From Leisingera sp. ANG1 (lineage in GTDB: Bacteria; Pseudomonadota; Alphaproteobacteria; Rhodobacterales; Rhodobacteraceae), in assembly GCF_000203975.2 (NCBI RefSeq), contig NZ_AFCF02000009.1, positions 62,001 through 126,000 of the forward strand: a stretch of DNA of 64,000 nt, in the 5' to 3' direction. Made by a program: the position numbers and the translations under genes. This document shows, piece by piece, positions 7,463-15,286 of the stretch; the first letter of the stretch is position 1, and every line of letters starts with the position of its first letter. The notes beneath the pieces were generated by a model. The model saw only the letters and a list, made by a program, of their open reading frames with translations, was not told the origin of the DNA and made no database searches.

Positions 7463-9339
7463 TGGATACACGGCTGCTGACCCATTACGAGAATGAGCTG
7501 AACTACCTGCGCGATATGGGCGCGGAGTTTGCTGCCGCCTATCCCAAGATTGCGGCCCGGCTGGGCATGGAAGGGGTCGAGGTTCTTGATCCTTACGTGG
7601 AGCGGCTGCTGGAAGGCGCCGCGTTTCTGACCGCGCGGGTGCAGCTGGAACTGGAGTTGCAGTATCCGAACTTCACCTCCAACCTTCTGGAAATCATCTA
7701 CCCGCATTACTTGGCGCCGACGCCCTCGATGATGATCGCGGCGTTTGAGCCGGATGTGGCGAATTCGGCGGTGAAAAGCGGCTATGTGCTGAAGCGCGGA
7801 TCGACCCTGCGCTCGCGGCTGACTGAGGGCGAGCAGACGCCTTGCGAGTTCCGCACCTCTGCCGATCTGACCATGTGGCCGATCCAGATCACCGAGGCGC
7901 AGTATATTGACGGGCGCGGCGAGCTGGTGGCGGCAGGGGTTGCCACCGGGTATGACGCGCGGGCGGGCATCCGGCTGCGGATCAAGCGGATCGACGGCGA
8001 TCCGATCAGCAAGCTGGAGATGGACAAGCTGTCGCTGTACCTGACCGGCGAGGCGGGCAACAGCTGGCCGCTGCTGGAACTGCTGTGCACGCAGGTGCAG
8101 GGGATTGTCGCGCGCTCCACCGACCGGCGGGCCGACTGGCAGCTGCCGCTGCGCGGTGCCAAGGTGGCGCACAAGGGATTCAGCCCCGAGGAGGCGCTGC
8201 TGCCGCTGCCGCGCCGGGTCTATGACGGCTACCGGCTGCTGCAGGAATATTTTGCGATGCCGGAGCGGTTCCGCTTTGTCGAGCTGCAGGGGCTGCAGGC
8301 GGGTCTGGAAAAATCCGCGGGCGATGAGGTGGATCTTTATATCCTGCTGCGCGAAGGGATGCCGGAGATTGCGCCGATCGTGGTGCCGGAGGTGTTCAAG
8401 CTGAACGCGGTGCCGGCCGTGAACCTGTTCGAAAAGCGTTGCGACCGGGTGCGGATTTCGCCGATTGATACCGAGCATCATGTGATTCCGAACCGCACTG
8501 CGGGCCTCGATTTCGAGATTTACGGATTGCAGAGCGTGACCGGGATCAGCGGCGAGGGGGAGGATGACGTAATTTTCCGCCCGTTCTATTCCGCCAATGA
8601 TTTCACCGCAGCAGGCGAGAGCCACCCGGCCTATTACACCGTCAAGCGGCGGATGCGGCAGCGGTCGGAGAAGGAGCGCCTGCGCGGGGTGCGCAGTTCC
8701 TATCTGGGATCGGAAGTGTTCCTGACGCTGGTGGACCGGGCGCAGGCGCCCTATTCCGCCGGGCTGGAGCAGCTGGCGGTCAACGCACTGTGCACCAACC
8801 GCGATCTGCCGATGCTGCTGGCGACCGGCAATGACGATGTATTCCACCTGCCCGAAGGCGGCCCGGTCAAGAAGGTGACGCTGCCGGTGTCGCCGACCCG
8901 GCCGCATCCCACCCTGGCGCAGGGCGATACCGCCTGGCGGCTGATTTCGCATCTGAGCCTTAACTATGTCTCAATCGCGGAAACCGGCAAGGGCCAGTCG
9001 GCGGAGGCGCTGCGCGAGCTGGTCGGGCTTTATGCGCCCTTGGGCGACCGGGTGACGGAAAAGCAGCTGGAGGGCATCCTGTCCGTCGGCGCCCGGCCCA
9101 TCGTGCGGCGCATGACCGACGAGGTGCTGTCCACTGCGGTGCGGGGTCTCGAGATCACCCTGGGCTTTGACGAGAGCTTTTTCGAGGGCAGCAATATCTA
9201 TGCGCTGGGAGCCGTGCTGGAGCGGTTCTTCCGCGGTTATGCCAGCATCAACTCGTTCACGGAGACCGTCCTGAAAACCGAAAAACGCGGGGAAATTGCC
9301 AGATGGCGACCGGAAAAGGGCCTCGGCCGGATGATCTGA
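7462..9339 (+). CDS. tssF: T6SS baseplate protein TssF (VasA/ImpG)
   Basis: 625 residues from ATG 7462, whose A is also the last base of the tssE stop (TGATG coupling); GTG 7459 is an alternative adding one residue. The N-terminus LLTHYENELNYLRDMGAEFA and the block VERLLEGAAFLTARVQLELE are hallmarks of TssF. The family blocks PHYLAPTPSMMIAAFEP, FVELQGLQAGL and the late region GLEITLGFDESFFEGSNIY are intact. TssF forms the baseplate wedge with TssE, TssG and TssK around the VgrG spike. It overlaps tssG by 37 bases, supporting tight co-translation. Confidence 0.97.
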   Translation: MDTRLLTHYENELNYLRDMGAEFAAAYPKIAARLGMEGVEVLDPYVERLLEGAAFLTARVQLELELQYPNFTSNLLEIIYPHYLAPTPSMMIAAFEPDVANSAVKSGYVLKRGSTLRSRLTEGEQTPCEFRTSADLTMWPIQITEAQYIDGRGELVAAGVATGYDARAGIRLRIKRIDGDPISKLEMDKLSLYLTGEAGNSWPLLELLCTQVQGIVARSTDRRADWQLPLRGAKVAHKGFSPEEALLPLPRRVYDGYRLLQEYFAMPERFRFVELQGLQAGLEKSAGDEVDLYILLREGMPEIAPIVVPEVFKLNAVPAVNLFEKRCDRVRISPIDTEHHVIPNRTAGLDFEIYGLQSVTGISGEGEDDVIFRPFYSANDFTAAGESHPAYYTVKRRMRQRSEKERLRGVRSSYLGSEVFLTLVDRAQAPYSAGLEQLAVNALCTNRDLPMLLATGNDDVFHLPEGGPVKKVTLPVSPTRPHPTLAQGDTAWRLISHLSLNYVSIAETGKGQSAEALRELVGLYAPLGDRVTEKQLEGILSVGARPIVRRMTDEVLSTAVRGLEITLGFDESFFEGSNIYALGAVLERFFRGYASINSFTETVLKTEKRGEIARWRPEKGLGRMI

Positions 9340-10358
9340 GCCTCTATGGCCGGCTGGCCATGGACCCTGAAAAGCACCACGTTTTTCAGGCCCTGAGGGT
9401 ATTGGAGGCGCATTTCGATGACGCCCCGCGCCTGGGCGAAAGCCGTCGGCCGCGGCAGGACCGGCTGCGTCTGGGGCAAGAGGCGGAACTGGCGTTTCCG
9501 CCCTCGACCATTGCCGCGTTCAAACCGGCGGAGGGGGACAAGCCGGCGGTGCTGACCAACCGGTTCTTCGGGCTGTTTGGCCCGCAAGGCCCGCTGCCGC
9601 TGCACCTGACCGAATACGCCCGCGACCGCAAACGCAACCACCGCGACCCGACGATGGTGGCCTTTGCCGATATGCTGACGCACCGGCTGATGAGTCTGCT
9701 CTACCGGGCCTGGACCCAAGGCTCGCCTGCGGTGAGCTTTGACCGGGCGGATGATCCGATGGCGCGCAAGGTGGCGTCGCTCATTGGCTATAACGGCTTC
9801 AAGTTCACTGGCCGCGACGACATGCCGGATCTGGCCAAGCTGCATTTTGCGGGCCATTTGGCCAAAGGCGCCAAGAACGCCGAGGGGCTGGTGTCGATCC
9901 TGTCGGCGTTTTTCGAGGTGCCGGTCAAGCTGGAGGAATACGTCGGCAGCTGGCTGGAGCTGGAGCCGGACGACCGCTGGCAGCTGGGATATGGCGAGCT
10001 GGGGCAAACCACCAGCATCGGCGACAAGGTCTGGAGCCGCACTGCGAAATTCCGCATCCGCATCGGGCCGCTGAAGCTGGAAGACTATGAGCGGCTGCTG
10101 CCGGGCGGTGAGGCCTTGAAGCGGCTGAGGGCCATTGTGCGGTCCTATGCCGGCGATGTGCTGGACTGGGACGTGAACCTGATTTTAGCGGGCGACGAGG
10201 TGCCGCGGGCATCCTTGGGCGGCACCACGCGGCTGGGGCATACCAGCTGGGTGCGCTCGCGCCCGGATCCGGATGCGGATCAGCCGGATGTGAATGATTT
10301 GTACCTGTACCCGGGATTAGGCGCCGGGGCTGAGATGCCTGTAGAGGGAGGGATTTGA
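9303..10358 (+). CDS. tssG: T6SS baseplate protein TssG (VasB/ImpH)
   Basis: 351 residues. Blocks typical of TssG are FQALRVLEAHFDDAPRLGES, FPPSTIAAFKP, VLTNRFFGLFGPQGPLPLHL, RDPTMVAFADMLTHRLMSLLY and SFDRADDPMARKVASLIG. The later region has VPVKLEEYVGSWLELEPDDR and LGGTTRLGHTSWVRS. Two TssF with one TssG bind the TssK trimers in the wedge. The start lies inside the 3' end of tssF and the stop is one base before the tssH ATG, so translation is coupled in both directions. Confidence 0.97.
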   Translation: MATGKGPRPDDLSLYGRLAMDPEKHHVFQALRVLEAHFDDAPRLGESRRPRQDRLRLGQEAELAFPPSTIAAFKPAEGDKPAVLTNRFFGLFGPQGPLPLHLTEYARDRKRNHRDPTMVAFADMLTHRLMSLLYRAWTQGSPAVSFDRADDPMARKVASLIGYNGFKFTGRDDMPDLAKLHFAGHLAKGAKNAEGLVSILSAFFEVPVKLEEYVGSWLELEPDDRWQLGYGELGQTTSIGDKVWSRTAKFRIRIGPLKLEDYERLLPGGEALKRLRAIVRSYAGDVLDWDVNLILAGDEVPRASLGGTTRLGHTSWVRSRPDPDADQPDVNDLYLYPGLGAGAEMPVEGGI

Positions 10359-10359
10359 G

Positions 10360-13083
10360 ATGACCGAGATCAGCCGCGTGGCGCTGTTTGGCAAATTGAA
10401 CAAGCTGGGATACCAGGCCGTCGAGAGCGCAACCGTGTTCTGCAAGATGCGCGGAAACCCTTATGTGGAACTGGTGCACTGGATGCATCAGCTGCTGGCA
10501 CAGCAGGACAGCGACATGCACCGGATCATTCAGCATTACGACCTGGACACCGGCAAGATTGCCAGCGAGCTGACCCGGGCGCTGGACATGCTGCCGCGCG
10601 GCGCCTCGACGATTTCCGACCTGTCGGACCATCTGATGGACGCGATGGAACGCGGCTGGGTCTGGGGCTCGCTGCTCTATTCCGCGGGCCAGGTGCGCAG
10701 CGGCCATCTGCTGCTGGGTATGCTGAAGACGCCGGCGCTGCGCAACATCCTGTCCAGCATGTCGCCGGAGCTGGCGAAGATTGGGGCTGATGACCTGGCC
10801 GACAATTTCCACGAGGCCACCGATGGCTCGCCCGAGGAACGGCTGGGGGCGCAGGACGGCTCTAATGTCACCGGCGGCGGGGCGGAACCGGGCGAGGCCT
10901 CGGGGTCGATGGCGCCGGGCGCGATGGGCAAGGGCGAGGCGCTGGAGCAGTTCTGCACCGACCTGACCGAACAGGCCCGCAATGGCGAGATCGACCCGAT
11001 CGTGGGCCGGGATGAGGAAATCCGCCAGATCGTCGATATCCTGATGCGGCGGCGCCAGAACAACCCGATCCTGACCGGTGAGGCGGGCGTGGGTAAAACG
11101 GCTGTGGTCGAGGGCTTTGCGCTGCGGATCGCACGCGGCGACGTGCCGCCGGCGCTGAAGGATGTGCGGCTCTTGGTGCTGGACGTGGGTCTGCTGCAGG
11201 CCGGGGCCAGCATGAAGGGCGAGTTTGAAAACCGCCTGCGCCAGGTGATCGACGAAGTGCAGGCAAGCCCGACGCCGATTGTGATGTTTGTGGATGAAAC
11301 ACACACGCTGGTCGGCGCGGGCGGCGCGGCAGGCACCGGCGATGCCGCGAACCTGCTGAAACCGGCGCTGGCGCGCGGCACCCTGCGCACCATCGGTGCC
11401 ACCACCTGGGCCGAGTATAAGAAATACATCGAGAAAGACCCGGCGCTGACCCGCCGCTTCCAGGTGGTCAAGGTTGAGGAACCCGGTATCCCGAAGGCGA
11501 TCCTGATGATGCGCGGCATTGCCTCAATGCTGGAGAACCACCACCGGGTGCAGGTGCTGGACGAGGGGATCGAGGCCGCCGTCAGCCTGTCGGCGCGCTA
11601 TATCCCGGCGCGGCAGCTGCCGGATAAGTCGGTGAGCCTGCTGGACACGGCCTGTGCGCGGGTCGCTGTCAGCCAGCACGCGGTGCCGGCCGAGGTCGAT
11701 GACAGCCAGCGCCGGATCGAGGCGCTGACCACCGAGCTGGAGATCATCGGCCGTGACGAGACTGCAGGGTATGAGGTTGCCGACCGGCGCGAGGCGGTGG
11801 AAGCGGCCAAGGCTGCCGAAGAGGAACGGCTGGCCGGGCTGACCGAGCGCTGGGACAAGGAAAAGGCGGTGGTCGAGGGCATTCTGGAGCTGCGCGCCAA
11901 GCTCCGGGAGGGGGCCGCGCCCGTGGATGCTGCCCCGGATGCTGGGGACGACGCTGCGGAGGGCGCTGCCGATAGCCCGCTGTCGGATGAAGAGCGCGCC
12001 AAGCTGATGCAGGAGCTGAAGGATAAGAACGCGGAGCTGGAAACGCTGCAGGGCGACTCTGCGCTGATCCTGCCGATTGTCGACCATCAGGCGGTGGCCT
12101 CGGTTGTCGGCGACTGGACCGGCATCCCGGTGGGCCGCATGGTCAAGGATGAGATCGAGACCATCCTGAACCTGGAAGAGCGGCTGGCGCAGCGGGTGAT
12201 CGGCCAGGATCACGCGATGAAGATGATCGCCAAGCGGATCCAGACCAGCCGCGCAGGACTTGATAATCCGAACAAGCCGATTGGTGTGTTCATGCTGGCC
12301 GGTACCTCTGGTGTGGGTAAGACCGAAACCGCGCTGGCGCTGGCCGAGGTGCTGTATGGTGGTGAGCAGAATGTCATCACCATCAACATGTCGGAGTATC
12401 AGGAGGCCCATACTGTCAGTTCGCTGAAAGGCGCACCTCCCGGCTATGTCGGCTACGGCGAGGGCGGGGTGCTGACCGAGGCGGTGCGGCGCAAGCCCTA
12501 TTCCGTGGTGCTGCTGGATGAGGTCGAGAAGGCGCACCCGGATGTGCATGAGATCTTTTTCCAGGTGTTCGACAAGGGCGTCATGGAAGACGGCGAAGGC
12601 CGCATCATCGACTTTAAGAACACGCTGATCCTGCTGACCTCCAACGTTGGCACCGAGACGATCATGGACTTGTGTTCCGATCCGGATCTGATGCCGGACC
12701 CGGAGGGCATGGCAAAGGCGCTGCGCGATCCGCTCTTGAAGGTGTTCCCGCCGGCGCTGCTGGGGCGTCTGGTGGCGATTCCGTACTATCCGCTCAGCCC
12801 GGAGATGATCGGCGAGATCACCAAGCTGCAGCTGGGCCGCATCCAGAAACGGGTGCAGGAGGCGCATGGGGTGCCGTTCGAATACACCGATGCTGTGGTC
12901 GAAGAGATCGTAAACCGCTGCCAGGAGCTGGACAGCGGCGGGCGTATGATCGACGCGATTGTCACCAACACCATGCTGCCGGAGATTTCCAACGAGTTCC
13001 TGCGCCGCCTGATGGAGGGTGCGGAGGTCGAGAAAGTCGCCATCGATGTCAAGGACGGAGAGTTCACCTACGCATTCGAATGA
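10360..13083 (+). CDS. tssH: T6SS sheath-recycling AAA+ ATPase TssH (ClpV)
   Basis: 907 residues, usual for ClpV. An N-terminal Clp-type domain covers about 1-160. NBD1 has Walker A GEAGVGKT at 240-247 and Walker B ending VDE near 308-312. A coiled-coil middle domain lies at about 440-560 with an acidic insert (AAPDAGDDAAEGAADS). NBD2 has Walker A GTSGVGKT at 648-655, Walker B LLDEVEKAHPDV near 716 and sensor motifs beyond. ClpV binds the N-terminal helix of TssC in contracted sheaths and disassembles them with ATP so subunits can be reused. Both ATPase sites look catalytically complete. It is the last core gene before three unusual genes. Confidence 0.97.
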   Translation: MTEISRVALFGKLNKLGYQAVESATVFCKMRGNPYVELVHWMHQLLAQQDSDMHRIIQHYDLDTGKIASELTRALDMLPRGASTISDLSDHLMDAMERGWVWGSLLYSAGQVRSGHLLLGMLKTPALRNILSSMSPELAKIGADDLADNFHEATDGSPEERLGAQDGSNVTGGGAEPGEASGSMAPGAMGKGEALEQFCTDLTEQARNGEIDPIVGRDEEIRQIVDILMRRRQNNPILTGEAGVGKTAVVEGFALRIARGDVPPALKDVRLLVLDVGLLQAGASMKGEFENRLRQVIDEVQASPTPIVMFVDETHTLVGAGGAAGTGDAANLLKPALARGTLRTIGATTWAEYKKYIEKDPALTRRFQVVKVEEPGIPKAILMMRGIASMLENHHRVQVLDEGIEAAVSLSARYIPARQLPDKSVSLLDTACARVAVSQHAVPAEVDDSQRRIEALTTELEIIGRDETAGYEVADRREAVEAAKAAEEERLAGLTERWDKEKAVVEGILELRAKLREGAAPVDAAPDAGDDAAEGAADSPLSDEERAKLMQELKDKNAELETLQGDSALILPIVDHQAVASVVGDWTGIPVGRMVKDEIETILNLEERLAQRVIGQDHAMKMIAKRIQTSRAGLDNPNKPIGVFMLAGTSGVGKTETALALAEVLYGGEQNVITINMSEYQEAHTVSSLKGAPPGYVGYGEGGVLTEAVRRKPYSVVLLDEVEKAHPDVHEIFFQVFDKGVMEDGEGRIIDFKNTLILLTSNVGTETIMDLCSDPDLMPDPEGMAKALRDPLLKVFPPALLGRLVAIPYYPLSPEMIGEITKLQLGRIQKRVQEAHGVPFEYTDAVVEEIVNRCQELDSGGRMIDAIVTNTMLPEISNEFLRRLMEGAEVEKVAIDVKDGEFTYAFE

Positions 13084-13119
13084 TCACACAATTTGGTAAC
13101 AAGTGGGGAAGGAGTTCCT

Positions 13120-14367
13120 ATGGTTAAACATGTTGTTATGGACATGAAAAACGTCGATGTCGGCGCGTCTGGGCTGGAGATGGTCAAGCCGCCCAAGCTG
13201 TCCTTCAAGGTTGTGGTCGAGCTCGATAAGAAAATGGAGAAGGGGGTCGAGAAAGACCCGCTTCTGCAGCAGGAGTTCCATGCCGGTGCCAGCGAGGTCT
13301 TTGAGCAGACCCGCGACACCATTGAGAAGAAGTGCAAGGTGTTCGACAAGGCCTTTGTCGAGATGGCCAACAAAGGCGCTGACAAGAAGGCGATGGAGAA
13401 GCAGCTGAAGGGGCTGAACGACGCCATCAAGAACGACATCAAGGTCGGCGAGAAGGCGGCGGAGCTGGCGGCGCAGAAGGCCTGGACGAACCTTCAGAAG
13501 AAGAAAAAGGAATGGTCCAAGTTTAAGATCAAGGTGGGGGTGTCGATTGCCGGCACTTTGGCCGGTCTGGCGGTGAGCATCGCGGCAATGGCAACCTCGC
13601 CGTTTTCCGGCGGTGCGGGCGCGGCCTTTGGCATCATCGGGCTGATCAAGTCCGGCGTCACGCTGGCCAAGGACATTGGCAAGCTGGCGATCAATATCGA
13701 CCAGTCCAAGACCATCCTGGTGAAGAACCTGGCGGTGGTGGAAAAGGCGGCCTCCAACAAGGCGCTGAATGCCACCAACGAGGTGTCGGCGGCGGTGTTC
13801 CAGGAGTTTCTTGGCATCTCGCAGCCGTCGGTCAAGACGGTCGAGGATGCGGCGGATACGCTGAAGGCCAAGTACGCCCAGATGGTCGTCAAGATGCATG
13901 ACCTGTCGAAGAACCTGAACAAGATCCTGAAGCAGCAGGAAAAGCTGAAGAAGGAATTCCTGGCCGAGGTCGGCAAGAAGCTGAAGAAACACCCTGTCAA
14001 GGATAAGAAGACGCAGCTGGTGATGATCAGCAAGGCGCTGGATACGGCGTTGGCGAAAAACTATGCCGAGGTGCAGAACGCGATCGACAAGATCCAGATC
14101 ATGTATGCCGATGCCCGCGGCTGGGCCAACAACATCAAGGACCTGATGAAGCGGGTGAAGGCGCTGACGATCAAAGACCCCAAGGCGCTGAAGGTGTTCC
14201 GCGAAGGGCTGAAATTTGCAGCTCTGGCACTGTCGCCGATCGACGGCAACTCGATCGCCACCGGCGCCAAGGATCTGGCTCTGGGCGTGGGCGGCGCGGT
14301 GGGTGGCTACGCCTATGACAAAATCACCAGCAAGGTGCTGGACGGGACTGTGTTCGACGCGGCCTGA
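13120..14367 (+). CDS. Helical protein with hydrophobic hairpin, pore-former-like; function unknown
   Basis: 415 residues from ATG 13120, chosen for the aaggag ribosome site (an upstream start would add nine residues). No signal peptide. Residues 30-135 are Lys/Glu-rich amphipathic helix (VVVELDKKMEKGVEKDP, LQKKKKEWSKFKIK). Residues 138-180 form a strongly hydrophobic, Gly-containing hairpin (GVSIAGTLAGLAVSIAAMAT, then GAAFGIIGLIKSGVTLAKDI). Long helices follow (MVVKMHDLSKNLNKILKQQE). A second apolar stretch near the C-terminus (LALGVGGAVGGYAYDK) completes it. This layout, long helices flanking a buried hairpin, resembles alpha-helical pore-forming toxins of the ClyA/HBL/XaxA type; that comparison is structural inference only. 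It lies directly after tssH and upstream of the Nav channel, so it could be a T6SS cargo, a membrane scaffold or a regulator. Confidence 0.75.
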   Translation: MVKHVVMDMKNVDVGASGLEMVKPPKLSFKVVVELDKKMEKGVEKDPLLQQEFHAGASEVFEQTRDTIEKKCKVFDKAFVEMANKGADKKAMEKQLKGLNDAIKNDIKVGEKAAELAAQKAWTNLQKKKKEWSKFKIKVGVSIAGTLAGLAVSIAAMATSPFSGGAGAAFGIIGLIKSGVTLAKDIGKLAINIDQSKTILVKNLAVVEKAASNKALNATNEVSAAVFQEFLGISQPSVKTVEDAADTLKAKYAQMVVKMHDLSKNLNKILKQQEKLKKEFLAEVGKKLKKHPVKDKKTQLVMISKALDTALAKNYAEVQNAIDKIQIMYADARGWANNIKDLMKRVKALTIKDPKALKVFREGLKFAALALSPIDGNSIATGAKDLALGVGGAVGGYAYDKITSKVLDGTVFDAA

Positions 14368-14382
14368 AACTGAAAAAGACCA

Positions 14383-14403
14383 CCGGGCGCATTCTGCGCC
14401 CGG
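14383..14403 (+). terminator. Hairpin between the pore-former-like gene and the Nav channel gene
   Basis: ccgggcgca pairs with tgcgcccgg around a 3-base loop (ttc), 15 bases after the upstream stop. No T-run follows, so it more likely tunes downstream expression or protects the 3' end than ends transcription. Confidence 0.4.
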
Positions 14404-14431
14404 ACAACTGAAAGACCGGTGGAGAAGTACC

Positions 14432-15286
14432 TTGGACAGCAGCGCGCAATCCGCAGAGACGCTTCGGGACAAGGCCCGTGAATTTGTCGAGCGCAGGTCG
14501 GTGACCAATGCCATTCTGGGCATCATCATCTTTAACGCCATCACGCTGGGCCTCGGCACCTCTGCTGCGGTGCGGGCGCATGCGGGCGGGCTGCTGGATG
14601 TGATCGACACCACCGTACTGGCAATCTTTGTGCTGGAGCTGGCGCTGAAGTTGTTTGCCTACGGCTGGCGGTTCTTTTCCTCGGCCTGGAATATCTTTGA
14701 CCTTGTCGTCGTCTCCTTCGGCCTGTTCCCGGACAGCCAGGGCCTGTCGGCGCTGCGCGGCCTGCGGGTGGTGCGGGCGCTGCGGCTTTTGTCGGTCATT
14801 CCGCAGATGCGGGCGGTTGTGCAGGCACTGCTGGATGCCTTGCCGGGCATGGGCGCGGTGATTGTTATGATCTCCATCGTGTTCTACGTCTTCGGGGTGA
14901 TGGCGACGATGATGTACGGCGCTGCATTTGACGAATGGTTCGGCACGCTGGGCCGGTCGCTGTATTCGCTGTTCCAGATCATGACACTGGAAAGCTGGTC
15001 GATGGGCATCGTGCGCCCGGTGATGGAGGAGTTCCCCTTCGCCTGGTCGTTCTTTGTGCCGTTCATCGTGATCACCGCCTTTTCCGTTTTGAACCTGTTC
15101 ATCGGCCTTTTGGTCAACACCATGCAATCCGCGGTGGAAGCGGATGCGGAGGCAGAGTTCGAGAAGCTGCGCGAACTGGTGAAGTCAGAGACAGATGTGG
15201 TGGATGAGCATGTCCGGGAGATGCATGAGGAGATCAAGGCGCTGCGGGCTGAGCTGGCCGAGCTGAAAGGGCAGGGCAATGGCTGA
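14432..15286 (+). CDS. NavBac-type voltage-gated sodium channel
   Basis: 284 residues from TTG 14432, preceded by a ggtggag ribosome site; no ATG fits. It is a six-helix ion-transport protein. S1-S3 lie in the first 100 residues and S4 carries regularly spaced arginines (LRGLRVVRALRLLS). S5 is FYVFGVMATMMYG. The pore helix and selectivity filter read MTLESWSMGIVRP, essentially the NavBac filter TLESWSM, and S6 is SFFVPFIVITAFSVLNLFIG. A C-terminal coiled coil (HVREMHEEIKALRAELAELK) assembles the tetramer as in NaChBac. Known members are Na+-selective inner-membrane channels found in marine bacteria, including roseobacters. The stop overlaps the start of the giant sheath fusion by 8 bases, so the channel is translated with T6SS proteins. 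Its role there is unknown. Confidence 0.93.
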   Translation: MDSSAQSAETLRDKAREFVERRSVTNAILGIIIFNAITLGLGTSAAVRAHAGGLLDVIDTTVLAIFVLELALKLFAYGWRFFSSAWNIFDLVVVSFGLFPDSQGLSALRGLRVVRALRLLSVIPQMRAVVQALLDALPGMGAVIVMISIVFYVFGVMATMMYGAAFDEWFGTLGRSLYSLFQIMTLESWSMGIVRPVMEEFPFAWSFFVPFIVITAFSVLNLFIGLLVNTMQSAVEADAEAEFEKLRELVKSETDVVDEHVREMHEEIKALRAELAELKGQGNG

